DNA from: Thioclava dalianensis
GTDB taxonomy: Bacteria > Pseudomonadota > Alphaproteobacteria > Rhodobacterales > Rhodobacteraceae
Length of the DNA stretch: 64,000 bases
Assembly: GCF_000715505.1 (NCBI RefSeq)
Contig: NZ_JHEH01000001.1
Location: 186,001-250,000, forward strand
Direction of reading: 5' to 3'
Shown: positions 17,985-26,107 of the stretch, one piece after another
How positions within the stretch are numbered: the stretch's first letter is position 1
Layout of the letters: every line of letters starts with the position of its first letter
Notes under the pieces: generated by a model
Databases searched by the model: none
What the model saw: the letters and a program-made list of their open reading frames with translations, nothing else
Told to the model about the DNA's origin: nothing
Position numbers and translations under genes: made by a program

Positions 17985-19812
17985 AGGCCGCGCGATCCGA
18001 GGTGCCATAGCCGGGCCACAGTTCGTATTGCTGGTCAAACAGGTTCTCGACCCGCAGATAGACCTGCTTGCCCGCGCTCAGATCATAGGTGATCTGGGCA
18101 TTGGCCACACCGTAATCCGGCAGGGTCTGACGGTCTGCAACAAAGCGCAGATCGCCGCCCACGGTGATCCGGTCGGTCAGCTGGGCGTCAAGCGCCGCCG
18201 TCAGCGTGTGCCGCCCGAACGAGGCATTCCAGGTCGAGCCCGCAGACAGCCCGGCAGGGTTCTTCGGATCGATATAGGTATAGCCCAGCTGGTAGTCGAT
18301 CTTGGGCGTGAGCGCGCCTTTAAGGCCCAGCTCAAGCCCCTGCCGCGTGGCGGTGCCGGAGGTCTGGTAGTAGCTGGGGTAGCTGTAATCGATCAGATTA
18401 TCGACATCGATGCGGAACAGCGTGGCCGTCAGCGTCTGCTCCCCGAATTTCTGCTCCAGCCCCAGATCGAAGCTGCGGGATTTCTCGGGGCGCAGGGTCG
18501 GATCGCCGTAAACTCCGTACAGCTCATAGCCCGAAGGGGCCCGGTAGCCATTGGCAATCGAGCTGCGCAGCAGCAGATCCGAGTTGACCTGCCACGTCAC
18601 GCCAAGACGCCCCGTGGTCTGATCGCCATAAGAGGAAAGACTATCATGGCGCAACGAGCCCACGACGCTGACGCCGTTGCGAAGATCCAGCGCATATTCG
18701 CCAAAGACCCCGGTCGTGCGGGTCTGCGCTTGGCCGCCGCCATAGGTCGAGTCGCTTTCGTAATTCTCCAGCGTGCGATCTAGGCCCAAACTCGCCTTGC
18801 CCTGTCCCAACTGAAAATGGCTCACCCATTCCGCTTTGCGCCGGGTGCCGTCGTAATCATAGAAGGTCGCGCCAAAGCTGTCCGAGCCGGTATTAGACCG
18901 CTTGATCTTGAAATAGCTCAGCGAAAACTCGTTAGAGAGCGCTCCGATATCGAATTTCGCAAAGGCGCGTGCCCCACGCGTGCGAGCATGCGCAACCTCG
19001 TCGGGCGTGCCATCGACCGGATAGGAGCCGTTCGGCCCGAAGGCTGTCTCATCATATTCCCCGGTGTCGTTCTGCGCAAATCCCGCAAATCCGATCAGCA
19101 GGTTCGGCGCGACGCGCTTTTGACCAGTCATGCTGATGCGGTCGGCCTTATAGCCGTCGGCTTCCGTATTGCCATTGATCTCATCGGCGGCGGAGAAGCC
19201 GCTCGTGTAGATCTTGGAGATTTGCACGGCCAGCTCATCCTCGCCCTGTTTCCAGCCGAAATTATAGGCCGCATTGGCGGTGTGATAGCTGCCTGCCTCA
19301 AGCTGGACGCCCTGCGAGATACCGTCCTTGGTGGGGCGCGGCGTGTCGAGATTGATCACCCCGCCCACGGCCTGCCCGCCATAGACCGCCGATTGCGAGC
19401 CGCGCATGATCTCGACGCGCCCGTAATTGAACGTGCTGAACCGGCCCAGATCGGCCGCGACCTGCGTGCCTGACGGGTCCGAGACATCGATCCCGTCGAC
19501 CAGAACCTTGACGTAGTTTTGCGACACGCCGCGGATCGTGAAGCCGGTCTGCGACCCCATCGGGCCGCGCGACAAGATCCCCACGCCGGGCGCTTGTGCG
19601 ATCAGGGCGGCAAGCCCGGTATGGCCATGGGCCTCTAGATCGGCAGTGGAGAGCACCGTCACCGATTGGCCCGTGGTATCAGCGCTGCGCGGCTCAAGCG
19701 CACCGTGATAGATCACGATCTCATCGAGATTATAGGTGGGCGCCTCTTGGGCGAATGCCGGGGCCGACAATGCGGTGCCCAGCAGAAGAGTGGCGGTGAA
19801 ACGGGGTGTCAT
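17959..19812 (-). CDS. btuB: TonB-dependent cobalamin receptor
   Basis: A 617-residue outer-membrane receptor. A signal peptide ends at PAFAQ, a TonB-box-like LDEIVIYHG follows, then a plug domain (GHTGLAALIAQAPGVGILSRGP; GFTIRGVSQNYVKVLVDGIDVSDP; YGRVEIMRGSQSAVYGGQAVGGVINL) and a 22-strand barrel ending in YVGLRATF with the required terminal Phe. The cobalamin riboswitch immediately upstream identifies the ligand as B12 or a related corrinoid. ATG 19812 (MTPRFTATLLLG) is preferred over ATG 19833. Confidence 0.9.
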   Translation of the reverse strand: MTPRFTATLLLGTALSAPAFAQEAPTYNLDEIVIYHGALEPRSADTTGQSVTVLSTADLEAHGHTGLAALIAQAPGVGILSRGPMGSQTGFTIRGVSQNYVKVLVDGIDVSDPSGTQVAADLGRFSTFNYGRVEIMRGSQSAVYGGQAVGGVINLDTPRPTKDGISQGVQLEAGSYHTANAAYNFGWKQGEDELAVQISKIYTSGFSAADEINGNTEADGYKADRISMTGQKRVAPNLLIGFAGFAQNDTGEYDETAFGPNGSYPVDGTPDEVAHARTRGARAFAKFDIGALSNEFSLSYFKIKRSNTGSDSFGATFYDYDGTRRKAEWVSHFQLGQGKASLGLDRTLENYESDSTYGGGQAQTRTTGVFGEYALDLRNGVSVVGSLRHDSLSSYGDQTTGRLGVTWQVNSDLLLRSSIANGYRAPSGYELYGVYGDPTLRPEKSRSFDLGLEQKFGEQTLTATLFRIDVDNLIDYSYPSYYQTSGTATRQGLELGLKGALTPKIDYQLGYTYIDPKNPAGLSAGSTWNASFGRHTLTAALDAQLTDRITVGGDLRFVADRQTLPDYGVANAQITYDLSAGKQVYLRVENLFDQQYELWPGYGTSDRAAYVGLRATF

Positions 19813-19961
19813 AATCGTCCAAATCCTTCGCATCGCAGCGCGGACACTGCATCAACTTCGTCTTGCAAGTCTTTGGAAAACAAATATTCCCGCCGACGGT
19901 GATAGTGTCACCACTGACGGAAAACCGCCTCGCCCGCACGCCCCGCGCAGGCCGAAAGGAT

Positions 19962-20140
19962 GAGCGCCTCGGCAGGTCTCCTGGCTCGCGGATCTCAGCT
20001 TTGGCTGGCCTTCCCAGGATCTCTCCCAGTGGCGAAAACAGCCATCACTCACCGCTTACAGTTGCGGGGGCAGCCCCGGAGTGAGCTTGCGCCGCACCGG
20101 GTTCCCTTTTCATCCGCCCGAGGGCGGAACCGAAGTGCGC
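19962..20140 (-). promoter_or_regulatory. Cobalamin (AdoCbl) riboswitch
   Basis: Read on the minus strand, this leader has all hallmarks of the RF00174 class: a GGATGAAAAGGGAAC-type start, the B12 box GCCCCCGCAACTGTAAGCGG (complement of 20052-20071), GCCACTGGG, GGGAAGGCCAGC, and the closing AGCCAGGAGACCTGCCGA (19969-19986). It lies about 150 bases upstream of btuB, so high AdoCbl should shut off the btuBFCD operon. A small palindrome GGTGA-N5-TCACC (19898-19912) sits between it and btuB. Confidence 0.96.
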
Positions 20141-20178
20141 CCGATGTGACGCAGACGCCGTTTCAAGTCAAGAAATAT

Positions 20179-21228
20179 TCAGGTTTCGTGAACCAATGCC
20201 CGGTTCTTGCGCCGATCTCGCAGCGAGGCGACCAGCGCCGCGCCGATCATCCCCGCACCCAGCAGCCCGGTCACGGCCTCGGGCACATGGATCAGCGTCT
20301 GGGCAAACATCACCAGCGACAAGAGCAGGATCGACCAAAACGCGCCGTGCTCGAGATAGCGGAACTCCGTGAGCGTCTGGCGCTCCACCAGCATGATCGT
20401 CATCGAGCGCACATACATCGCCCCGACCCCCAGCCCAATCGCGATCAGAAACAGGTTCTGGGTGAGCGCAAAGGCCCCCACCACGCCATCGAAACTGAAG
20501 GAGGCATCGAGCACTTCGAGATAGAGAAACGCCCCCAGCCCGGCGCGCCCCGCCGCCTGCGCCACGCTGATCCGGTCAAACACATGGCCCAACCCCTCGA
20601 CGCAAAGAAAGACCCCAAGCCCCGAGAGGGTCGCTACCAGAAAGGTGCGACGCTCAGCCTCGGGCACGATCAGCGCGAACGCGGCAATCACCAGACCGAC
20701 AATCGGGATCTGGACAAAGCGCAGCCGCCCCAACCGGCGCAGCGCGGGTTCGATCCCACCGATCCAGTCGTCTTCCTTGCCCGCATCGATGAAGAACCGC
20801 AGCGCGACCATCATCAGAAACGCCCCGCCAAAGCCCGCTATCGAGAGATGCGCGCCCTCGATGATATGGGCATAACGCTGCGGATCGCGCGCGGCCAACT
20901 CCAGCGCCTCCCACGGGCCAAGGCCCGCCGCAATCACGACGATCAGCAAGGGAAACAGCACCCGCATCCCAAAGACCGCAATCAAAATGCCCCATGTGAG
21001 AAAGCGCCGCTGCCATTTCGGCGTCATCCGCTTGAGCGTGTTGGCATTGACGATGGCATTGTCGAAGCTGAGCGAGATTTCGAGCACCGCGAGAATGGTC
21101 GCGATCAGCAAAAAGCCAACCGCCCCCTCCCAGCTGCCCGCAAAGGACGCCCCCAGCGCGAAGGCGGCCACAAGCCCCAGCACAGTCACGCCAAAGGCCC
21201 AACGGAAATAGTGCATCGCGATTTTCAT
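20179..21228 (-). CDS. DUF475 integral membrane protein (TerC-like)
   Basis: A 349-residue polytopic protein of the DUF475 family, related to TerC. Conserved acidic membrane motifs are ILAVLEISLSFDNAIVNANTLKRM and LYLEVLDASFSFDGVVGAFA, where the Glu/Asp residues resemble metal sites in TerC-like proteins; about eight helices are visible. Such proteins have been tied to metal ion homeostasis, but the role of this one is unknown. ATG 21228 has GGGAG five bases upstream. It is immediately downstream of the riboswitch region but on the same strand as btuB's operon and not part of it. Confidence 0.85.
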   Translation of the reverse strand: MKIAMHYFRWAFGVTVLGLVAAFALGASFAGSWEGAVGFLLIATILAVLEISLSFDNAIVNANTLKRMTPKWQRRFLTWGILIAVFGMRVLFPLLIVVIAAGLGPWEALELAARDPQRYAHIIEGAHLSIAGFGGAFLMMVALRFFIDAGKEDDWIGGIEPALRRLGRLRFVQIPIVGLVIAAFALIVPEAERRTFLVATLSGLGVFLCVEGLGHVFDRISVAQAAGRAGLGAFLYLEVLDASFSFDGVVGAFALTQNLFLIAIGLGVGAMYVRSMTIMLVERQTLTEFRYLEHGAFWSILLLSLVMFAQTLIHVPEAVTGLLGAGMIGAALVASLRDRRKNRALVHET

Positions 21229-21324
21229 AGGGGCTCCCGGTCGCCTCACCGCGAGATAGGGCGTGCCCGGTCAACCTACAAGGCACATCCCAATATCGCA
21301 GCCGCAATCGCGCGCAATTCGGCC

Positions 21325-23223
21325 CTAGGCGCGGGCCGCCGTCTCGAACCGCTCCAGCGCCTCAAGCCAAAGCGCCTCGGCCCGACCCATCGCCTGATGC
21401 GCCTCGGCATGTTTTTTCGACCATTTCTCGGCCTCGGCGGCACGTCCCGGCTCATAGAGCGTGGGATCGGCGAGGATCCGGTCGAGCTTCGCGATCATCT
21501 CGGTCAGCTTCTCGACGCGCAGCTCTGCCTCGCGCAGCTCGCGCTTGAGGGTCTGGCGGTCGGCGCGCGCAGGCGGGGCCGCGGGCTCGGGCGCGGCGGG
21601 TGCGGGCGCCGTGCCCTTGGCCGCCTTCACACGCTTAGCCTTCTTGCCCGCTTTCTCGCTGGCAGGCGGCGCCAGCAACTCCGCCCGGTAGCTTTCCAGA
21701 TCGCCCTCATAGGGTGCGACATTGCCCCCCTTGACCAGCCACAGCCGGTCGGCCACCAGCCCCAATAGGTGCATATCGTGGCTCACAAGGATCACCGCGC
21801 CGCTATATTCGGTCAGCGCGCTCACCAAAGCCTCGCGGCTTTCGATATCGAGGTGGTTGGTCGGCTCGTCGAGGATCAGCAGATGCGGCGCATCGAGCGT
21901 GGCCAGCAGCAGCGAGAGCCGCGCCTTCTGCCCGCCCGAGAGCTTGCCCACCGCCGTCTCGGCCTGCTCGGCCCGCAGTCCGAACCCCGCCAGCCGCGCG
22001 CGCAGCTTGGCCTGCCCCTCATTCGGACGCGCCGAGATCAGATGCTGCAAGGGCGTCTCGTCGAGGATCAGCTCATCGACCTGATGCTGCGCGAAATAGC
22101 CAATGCGCAGCTTGGAGGAGCGCGTGATCTTGCCCTCCATCGGTGCGAGCTTGTCGGCCAGCAGTTTCGAGAGCGTCGATTTGCCCTCACCATTGCGGCC
22201 CAACAGCGCGATCCGGTCGTCCTGATCGATGCGCAGATTGAGGTGATGGAGCACCGCCGGTCCGCCATATCCCACAGCCGTGCTCTCCATCGAGATGATC
22301 GGCGGTGAGAGCTGCTCGGGCTCGGGGAAGGTAAAGACCTGCTTGGCGGCCTCTTCGGGCGCGGTGATCGGCTCCATCTTCTCGAGCATCTTGACGCGGG
22401 CCTGCGCCTGCTTGGCCTTGGAGGCCTTGGCGCGGAAGCGATCCACGAAGCCCTGAAGATGGGCGCGGCGGGCATCTTGTTTTTTGGCCTGCGCGGCCTG
22501 CGCCTCGCGCCGCAGCGCGCGGGTGCGCGCAAACGTGTCGTAATTGCCCTGATAAAGCGTGAGCTGACGTTCCTCGAGATGCAGGATCGAGCCCACGGCG
22601 CGGTTGAGAAGCCCGCGGTCGTGACTGATCACGATCACCGTATGGGGATAGCGCGCCAGATAGCTCTCAAGCCAAAGCGCGCCTTCCAGATCGAGATAGT
22701 TCGTAGGCTCATCGAGCAGAAGCAGATCGGGTTGGGCGAACAGAACCCCCGCCAGCGCCACGCGCATCCGCCAGCCGCCCGAGAAATCCGAACAGGGCTG
22801 CGCCTGCGCCTCGGTATCAAAGCCCAGACCTTTGAGAATGGCACTCGCGCGCGCCTCCCCCGACCACGCATCGATATCGACGAGCCGGGTCTGAATATCG
22901 GCGATCCGATGCGGATCGGTCGCGGTCTCGGATTCGCTCAGCAGCCGGGCACGCTCTTCATCGGCGGCCAGCACCGTGTCGAGCAGCGATGTCGACGAGG
23001 ACGGCACTTCCTGCGCCACGCCCCCCACCTTGGCCCGCGAGGGCAGCGACAGATCGCCGCCGTCGAGCGTCAACTCGCCCCGGATCAACCGGAAAAGCGT
23101 GGTCTTGCCCGCGCCGTTGGGCCCCACGAGGCCCACCTTGTGGCCCTCTGGGATCGAGGCCGAGGCGCCCTGAAACAGGGGCCGCCCTTCGACCGAATAG
23201 GAAATATCGGATATGCGCAACAT
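21325..23223 (-). CDS. ABC-F family ATPase
   Basis: A 632-residue soluble protein with two ABC ATPase domains and no membrane part. Domain one has GPNGAGKTTLFRLI and DFSGGWRMRVALAGVLF, domain two GRNGEGKSTLSKLL and KLSGGQKARLSLLLA, joined by a charged linker with AKKQDARRAHLQGFVDRFRAKASKAKQAQARVK, and ending in an Ala/Pro spacer plus coiled coil. This is the Uup/YheS-like layout; ABC-F proteins act on ribosomes to relieve stalling. ATG 23223 (MLRISDISYS) begins the first domain; an upstream extension is not homologous to anything. Confidence 0.92.
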   Translation of the reverse strand: MLRISDISYSVEGRPLFQGASASIPEGHKVGLVGPNGAGKTTLFRLIRGELTLDGGDLSLPSRAKVGGVAQEVPSSSTSLLDTVLAADEERARLLSESETATDPHRIADIQTRLVDIDAWSGEARASAILKGLGFDTEAQAQPCSDFSGGWRMRVALAGVLFAQPDLLLLDEPTNYLDLEGALWLESYLARYPHTVIVISHDRGLLNRAVGSILHLEERQLTLYQGNYDTFARTRALRREAQAAQAKKQDARRAHLQGFVDRFRAKASKAKQAQARVKMLEKMEPITAPEEAAKQVFTFPEPEQLSPPIISMESTAVGYGGPAVLHHLNLRIDQDDRIALLGRNGEGKSTLSKLLADKLAPMEGKITRSSKLRIGYFAQHQVDELILDETPLQHLISARPNEGQAKLRARLAGFGLRAEQAETAVGKLSGGQKARLSLLLATLDAPHLLILDEPTNHLDIESREALVSALTEYSGAVILVSHDMHLLGLVADRLWLVKGGNVAPYEGDLESYRAELLAPPASEKAGKKAKRVKAAKGTAPAPAAPEPAAPPARADRQTLKRELREAELRVEKLTEMIAKLDRILADPTLYEPGRAAEAEKWSKKHAEAHQAMGRAEALWLEALERFETAARA

Positions 23224-23268
23224 GGCGCCTGACTTGACGCAGCCCCGCGCCCTAGTCAACGGCCCCTG

Positions 23269-23311
23269 CTTCCTCTTGACGATAAATATCCCCGCCGGAG
23301 GCTCCCGGAGG
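23269..23311 (+). repeat. Dispersed intergenic repeat, copy A
   Basis: Begins CTTCCTCTTGA, contains TAAATATCCC and ends GGCTCCCGGAGG. The same three blocks occur in the same order, inverted, at 29019-29056. Both copies are intergenic, which suggests a genome-wide short repeat family. Confidence 0.6.
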
Positions 23312-23486
23312 TGCAATATGCGCCTCTCACCCCGTCCTTGCGCGCGCCATCGCCACCTGTCCAAAAGCGCAGATCGCCGCTCGACGCGCGCGTGAGGGCT
23401 TTTCAACCCCGCCCCTGCGTGATAGCAGGCGCGTGATATTTTCGGCCCGGCCCCCGGGCTGTGCACCATGAAGGAAAGGGTCTCAA

Positions 23487-23909
23487 ATGGCCACCGAACG
23501 CACGCTGAGCATCATCAAACCCGACGCCACCCGTCGCAACCTCACCGGCAAGATCAATGCCAAATTCGAGGAAGCCGGTCTGCGCATCGTCGCGCAAAAG
23601 CGCATCAAGCTGTCCATGGAACAGGCTGGCACCTTCTATGCAGTCCACAAAGAGCGCCCCTTCTATGGCGAGCTGTGTGAATTCATGGCCTCCGAGCCGG
23701 TCGTTGTTCAGGTGCTTGAGGGCGAAAGCGCGATTGCGAAAAACCGCGAAGTGATGGGCGCGACCAACCCGGCAGACGCCGCTGACGGCACGATCCGCAA
23801 AGAGTTCGCCCTCTCGGTTGGCGAGAACTCGGTGCACGGCTCCGATGCGCCCGAGACGGCTGCCGAAGAAATCGCTTTCTTCTTCTCGGGTCTCGAGCTG
23901 GTCGGCTGA
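23487..23909 (+). CDS. ndk: Nucleoside diphosphate kinase
   Basis: A 140-residue protein of standard length. It transfers phosphate from NTPs to NDPs through a phospho-His intermediate, visible as His117 in [11 protein letters not shown]; the N-terminal [11 protein letters not shown] and the [10 protein letters not shown] block complete the active site. GAAGGAAAGGG precedes ATG 23487. Its stop is only two bases from the convergent neighbour, so its terminator lies inside that gene. Confidence 0.97.
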   Translation: MATERTLSIIKPDATRRNLTGKINAKFEEAGLRIVAQKRIKLSMEQAGTFYAVHKERPFYGELCEFMASEPVVVQVLEGESAIAKNREVMGATNPADAADGTIRKEFALSVGENSVHGSDAPETAAEEIAFFFSGLELVG

Positions 23910-23910
23910 T

Positions 23911-24258
23911 CTAGCGCCGCGCGATCAGACCTATCTCATCAAGGGCCGCTTCCAGCCGGGAGCGGCCCTTTTTGTCAGCCGATCCCTCTGGCGGGCGCGC
24001 GGTGGCGCAAAGCGCATCGAAACTCTTGCGCAATGTGGCTTTCTCCGCCCCGCGGCAATCGTTCCACGGGCGGCCCTGCAGCGCCATGTGCAGCGCGTAA
24101 TATCCGATGAAATGAGGCGGGTTTCCGGCTGCGATCCATGCGCCATAAGCGGCATGCGCGCCCATCTCGCGCAGCTGATCGGCATGGGTGATGCCTGCAC
24201 GAGCAAAGCCCTCTGCGCTGGCCGGGCCAATTCCGGGAATGCTGGTGATATCGCTCAT
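23911..24258 (-). CDS. TfoX C-terminal-domain-like (helix-hairpin-helix) protein
   Basis: A 115-residue protein starting MSDITSIPGIGPASAEGFARAGI, a helix-hairpin-helix motif, followed by THADQLREMGAHAAYGAWIAAG and HFIGYYALHMALQGRPWND, the pattern of the TfoX/Sxy C-terminal domain. A short basic tail follows. The TfoX N-terminal domain is absent. The role is unknown; stand-alone forms are common in Rhodobacteraceae. ATG 24270 would add four residues. The 3' end of the coding sequence doubles as the ndk terminator. Confidence 0.75.
   Translation of the reverse strand: MSDITSIPGIGPASAEGFARAGITHADQLREMGAHAAYGAWIAAGNPPHFIGYYALHMALQGRPWNDCRGAEKATLRKSFDALCATARPPEGSADKKGRSRLEAALDEIGLIARR
23943..23973 (+). 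terminator. ndk terminator inside the convergent gene
   Basis: GGGCCGCT (23943-23950) pairs with AGCGGCCC (23961-23968), followed by TTTTT at 23969-23973. It lies 34 bases past the ndk stop, within the coding 3' end of the minus-strand gene. Confidence 0.85.
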
Positions 24259-24372
24259 CTGCTCTGGCATCCCGGCTGCGTCACTCTCGCGCTCAGGATG
24301 ACAATCGCCAAAGGGTTTCGCAAGTCATCCCTGCCCGGGCTGCCTGCGCCTTGTGACGCTTAGCTGTGGCGA

Positions 24373-24402
24373 GCGCCCCCGAAGGGGCGCGCCATATTTT
24401 TT
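24373..24402. terminator. Hairpin with T run between two minus-strand genes
   Basis: GCGCCCC and GGGGCGC arms around CGAA, with TTTTTT at 24397-24402 on the plus strand. It stands 36 bases past the stop of the Gln-rich ORF on the minus strand, where the U tract would precede rather than follow the stem, so its direction is unclear. Confidence 0.45.
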
Positions 24403-24425
24403 ATCTCAGCCGGGATCTGCAAGGA

Positions 24426-24560
24426 TCAGATCGATGCCCAGTCGTTGAAGACCGTGCCACCTTGCTGGGCGGGGGTCGATGCGCCGCCTTGTTGCTGAGA
24501 GGGGCGCGGGGTGGCGCCTTGCTGTTGTGAGCCCGATTGGCTGCCCGATTGCTGTTGCAT
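24426..24560 (-). CDS. Gln/Gly/Ser-rich 44-residue small protein
   Basis: A short frame of 44 codons: MQQQSGSQSGSQQQGATPRP, then a second Gln-rich half and the C-terminal VFNDWASI. About a quarter of residues are Gln, with Gly, Ser, Ala and Pro making up most of the rest, so it should be disordered except for the hydrophobic end. GAGG lies seven bases before the ATG, which is a good ribosome site. It stands alone in a 550-base gap between the TfoX-like gene and nsrR. No function can be assigned; the hydrophobic end could be a peptide docking motif. Confidence 0.5.
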   Translation of the reverse strand: MQQQSGSQSGSQQQGATPRPSQQQGGASTPAQQGGTVFNDWASI

Positions 24561-24811
24561 GTCTTTGCCTCATACTGAAACGCTGCGCGCGGTTTGTCCG
24601 CGTTCGATCGCCATGTAAAGTTAGCGTTTGACAGGCGTAAGTGCGGATCAAGGAAAACTGATAATGGATCTCACGCGCGTGATCGCGCCCCGCTAATCTG
24701 TGGCGGGCGCGCCACAGAGTTTGGCACCACCCCGCCAATAAAACGCTCAAATCGCGGCGCAGCGGTGTCAGGCGCAAGATGGCCCCGATCCGCGCTTTGA
24801 AACGAATCAGC
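24561..24811. other. Intergenic stretch with palindromes
   Basis: No convincing gene on either strand. It holds a 12-bp perfect palindrome TCACGCGCGTGA (24671-24682) and a stem-loop with arms TCTGTGGC/GCCACAGA (24697-24718), which could end the nsrR transcript but has no T run. The promoter of the Gln-rich ORF must lie here. Confidence 0.4.
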
Positions 24812-25282
24812 TCAACCGCGCGCGCCGCAGGCCGATGTCATCCGGGGCGCGCAAAGTTGGAGTATCTGCGCGAGCGGCACATTGTCTTGGGTGAGCGATG
24901 CCAGCGTGTAGCCATCCAGAACACGATAAAACGCGTTGAGCGCCTCACGCAGCGCGTCGCGAAACAGGCAGGCCTCGATGAGCGGGCAGGTGTTAGTCTC
25001 AGGACTGAAGCATTCCGTGACGGGAAGGCCGCGCTCAAACGCACGCATCACATCCCCCACACTGATCTCTTCAGGCGAACGGGCGAGTTTCAACCCGCCT
25101 GCCCGGCCTCGAATGGTATGAATAAAGCCATGCGTGGAGAGTAAATTGATCACCTGCGCCAAATGATTCTCGGAGGCGTTGCAGCTTTGCGCGATCTCGA
25201 ACTTGCGCACCAAGCGCCCCGAATTCACGGCACAAACCATCAAAACGCGCATCGCGAGGTTGGTCCGAGTTGTCAGGCGCAT
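24812..25282 (-). CDS. Rrf2-family regulator, NsrR-like
   Basis: A 156-residue Rrf2 regulator. The winged HTH covers MRLTTRTNLAMRVLMVCAVN to about residue 65 (RGRAGGLKLARSPEEISVGDV). Three Cys, at 91, 99 and 105 (ECFSPETNTCPLIEACLF), match the Fe-S ligand spacing of NsrR, the nitric oxide sensing repressor, better than IscR. An FNR-type box and an inverted repeat lie upstream. No nitric oxide detoxification gene is adjacent in the window, so its targets are elsewhere; a YwnA/RirA-like role is less likely given the Cys pattern. Confidence 0.85.
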   Translation of the reverse strand: MRLTTRTNLAMRVLMVCAVNSGRLVRKFEIAQSCNASENHLAQVINLLSTHGFIHTIRGRAGGLKLARSPEEISVGDVMRAFERGLPVTECFSPETNTCPLIEACLFRDALREALNAFYRVLDGYTLASLTQDNVPLAQILQLCAPRMTSACGARG

Positions 25283-25300
25283 AATATCACTCCATATAAA

Positions 25301-25332
25301 ATGCGATCACATAATTGTGACTTATGTCGCAT
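25301..25332. promoter_or_regulatory. Inverted repeats upstream of nsrR-like gene
   Basis: ATGCGA (25301-25306) and TCGCAT (25327-25332) form an outer pair, and TCACA/TGTGA (25307-25320) an inner pair with a four-base spacer. The location, 19-50 bases before the regulator's ATG, suits an autoregulatory operator. Confidence 0.4.
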
Positions 25333-25357
25333 GTAAAGATGGGCGTGAGATGTCGAT

Positions 25358-25371
25358 TTGATCTGGGTCAA
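25358..25371. promoter_or_regulatory. FNR/CRP-family binding site
   Basis: TTGATCTGGGTCAA matches TTGAY-N4-RTCAA, the FnrL/Dnr-type consensus, exactly. It is centred 82 bases upstream of the nsrR-like start and 223 bases upstream of the DUF1499 start, in a 305-base gap that otherwise shows no gene. Confidence 0.6.
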
Positions 25372-25587
25372 GGTTCGGCGCGAAAAGCACAGTTGGGCGC
25401 GCGGCGCCCGCCTTGAGGCTGGCGCGCCATTCCACCGCTTGACCTTGCCCTGCGCAGCCTCCAGATTTCGCGCGCACCACGGGGACACCCGACGTGACGC
25501 GCAAGCCGTGCGACGCAACTTCCCTTGCACGCCCCGCTCTGATGCCACAACTACACGCACTACCCCGTTCTCAGGCCCGGAGGAGAT

Positions 25588-26013
25588 ATGAAAGTGGTTC
25601 TTATCGTTGCGGCAGTTCTTATATGCGTGATCGGCGCTGCGGATGCCTATATCCGGCTCGCCCCGATCAACCCGGACCGCTACGCAGTGGACGGGCTTGC
25701 CAAACCTGCCGGGAACTATCCCGAGACGGGCGGTTTTCAGGCCGCGCGCACGCTTGATGACCCGCAGGCTGAGATGGAAGCACTCGACGGCATCATCGCA
25801 GGCACGGCGCGCACGACCCGGGTGCGTGGTAGCGCCAAAGACGGCTATGCCGCCTATGTCACGCGCTCTGCTCTTTGGGGCTTTCCCGATGTCACCACGG
25901 TCTGGGTCGATGGCGACAGCCTGCAAATCCGGGGACATCTCGTCTTTGGAAAAAGCGATCTCGGGGTCAACAAGGCCCGCATTGAGGGCTGGCTCGATGA
26001 GGCGGGATTGTAA
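25588..26013 (+). CDS. DUF1499 protein
   Basis: A 141-residue protein with an N-terminal membrane anchor or signal (VVLIVAAVLICVIGAADAYI) and a DUF1499 domain: LARTTRVRG-like core with YAAYVTRSALWGFPDVTTVW and a C-terminal GKSDLGVNKARIEGWLDEAG. The family is common in alphaproteobacteria and of unknown function. GGAGGAG sits directly before ATG 25588. It is divergent from the nsrR-like gene across a regulatory gap. Confidence 0.82.
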   Translation: MKVVLIVAAVLICVIGAADAYIRLAPINPDRYAVDGLAKPAGNYPETGGFQAARTLDDPQAEMEALDGIIAGTARTTRVRGSAKDGYAAYVTRSALWGFPDVTTVWVDGDSLQIRGHLVFGKSDLGVNKARIEGWLDEAGL

Positions 26014-26107
26014 GCGAGATTTAATTCCCGATTGTTTCACTCAGACATTGACGTGTTTGTGATCTCCCGTTACCTCTGGCCCGTCCTCAACCGATGGAGC
26101 CTCTTTG

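Noticed and set aside
24371-24402. Plus-strand terminator for an unseen gene
   Set aside because: No plus-strand gene precedes it between ndk and this site; it may be a chance hairpin or a late ndk terminator.
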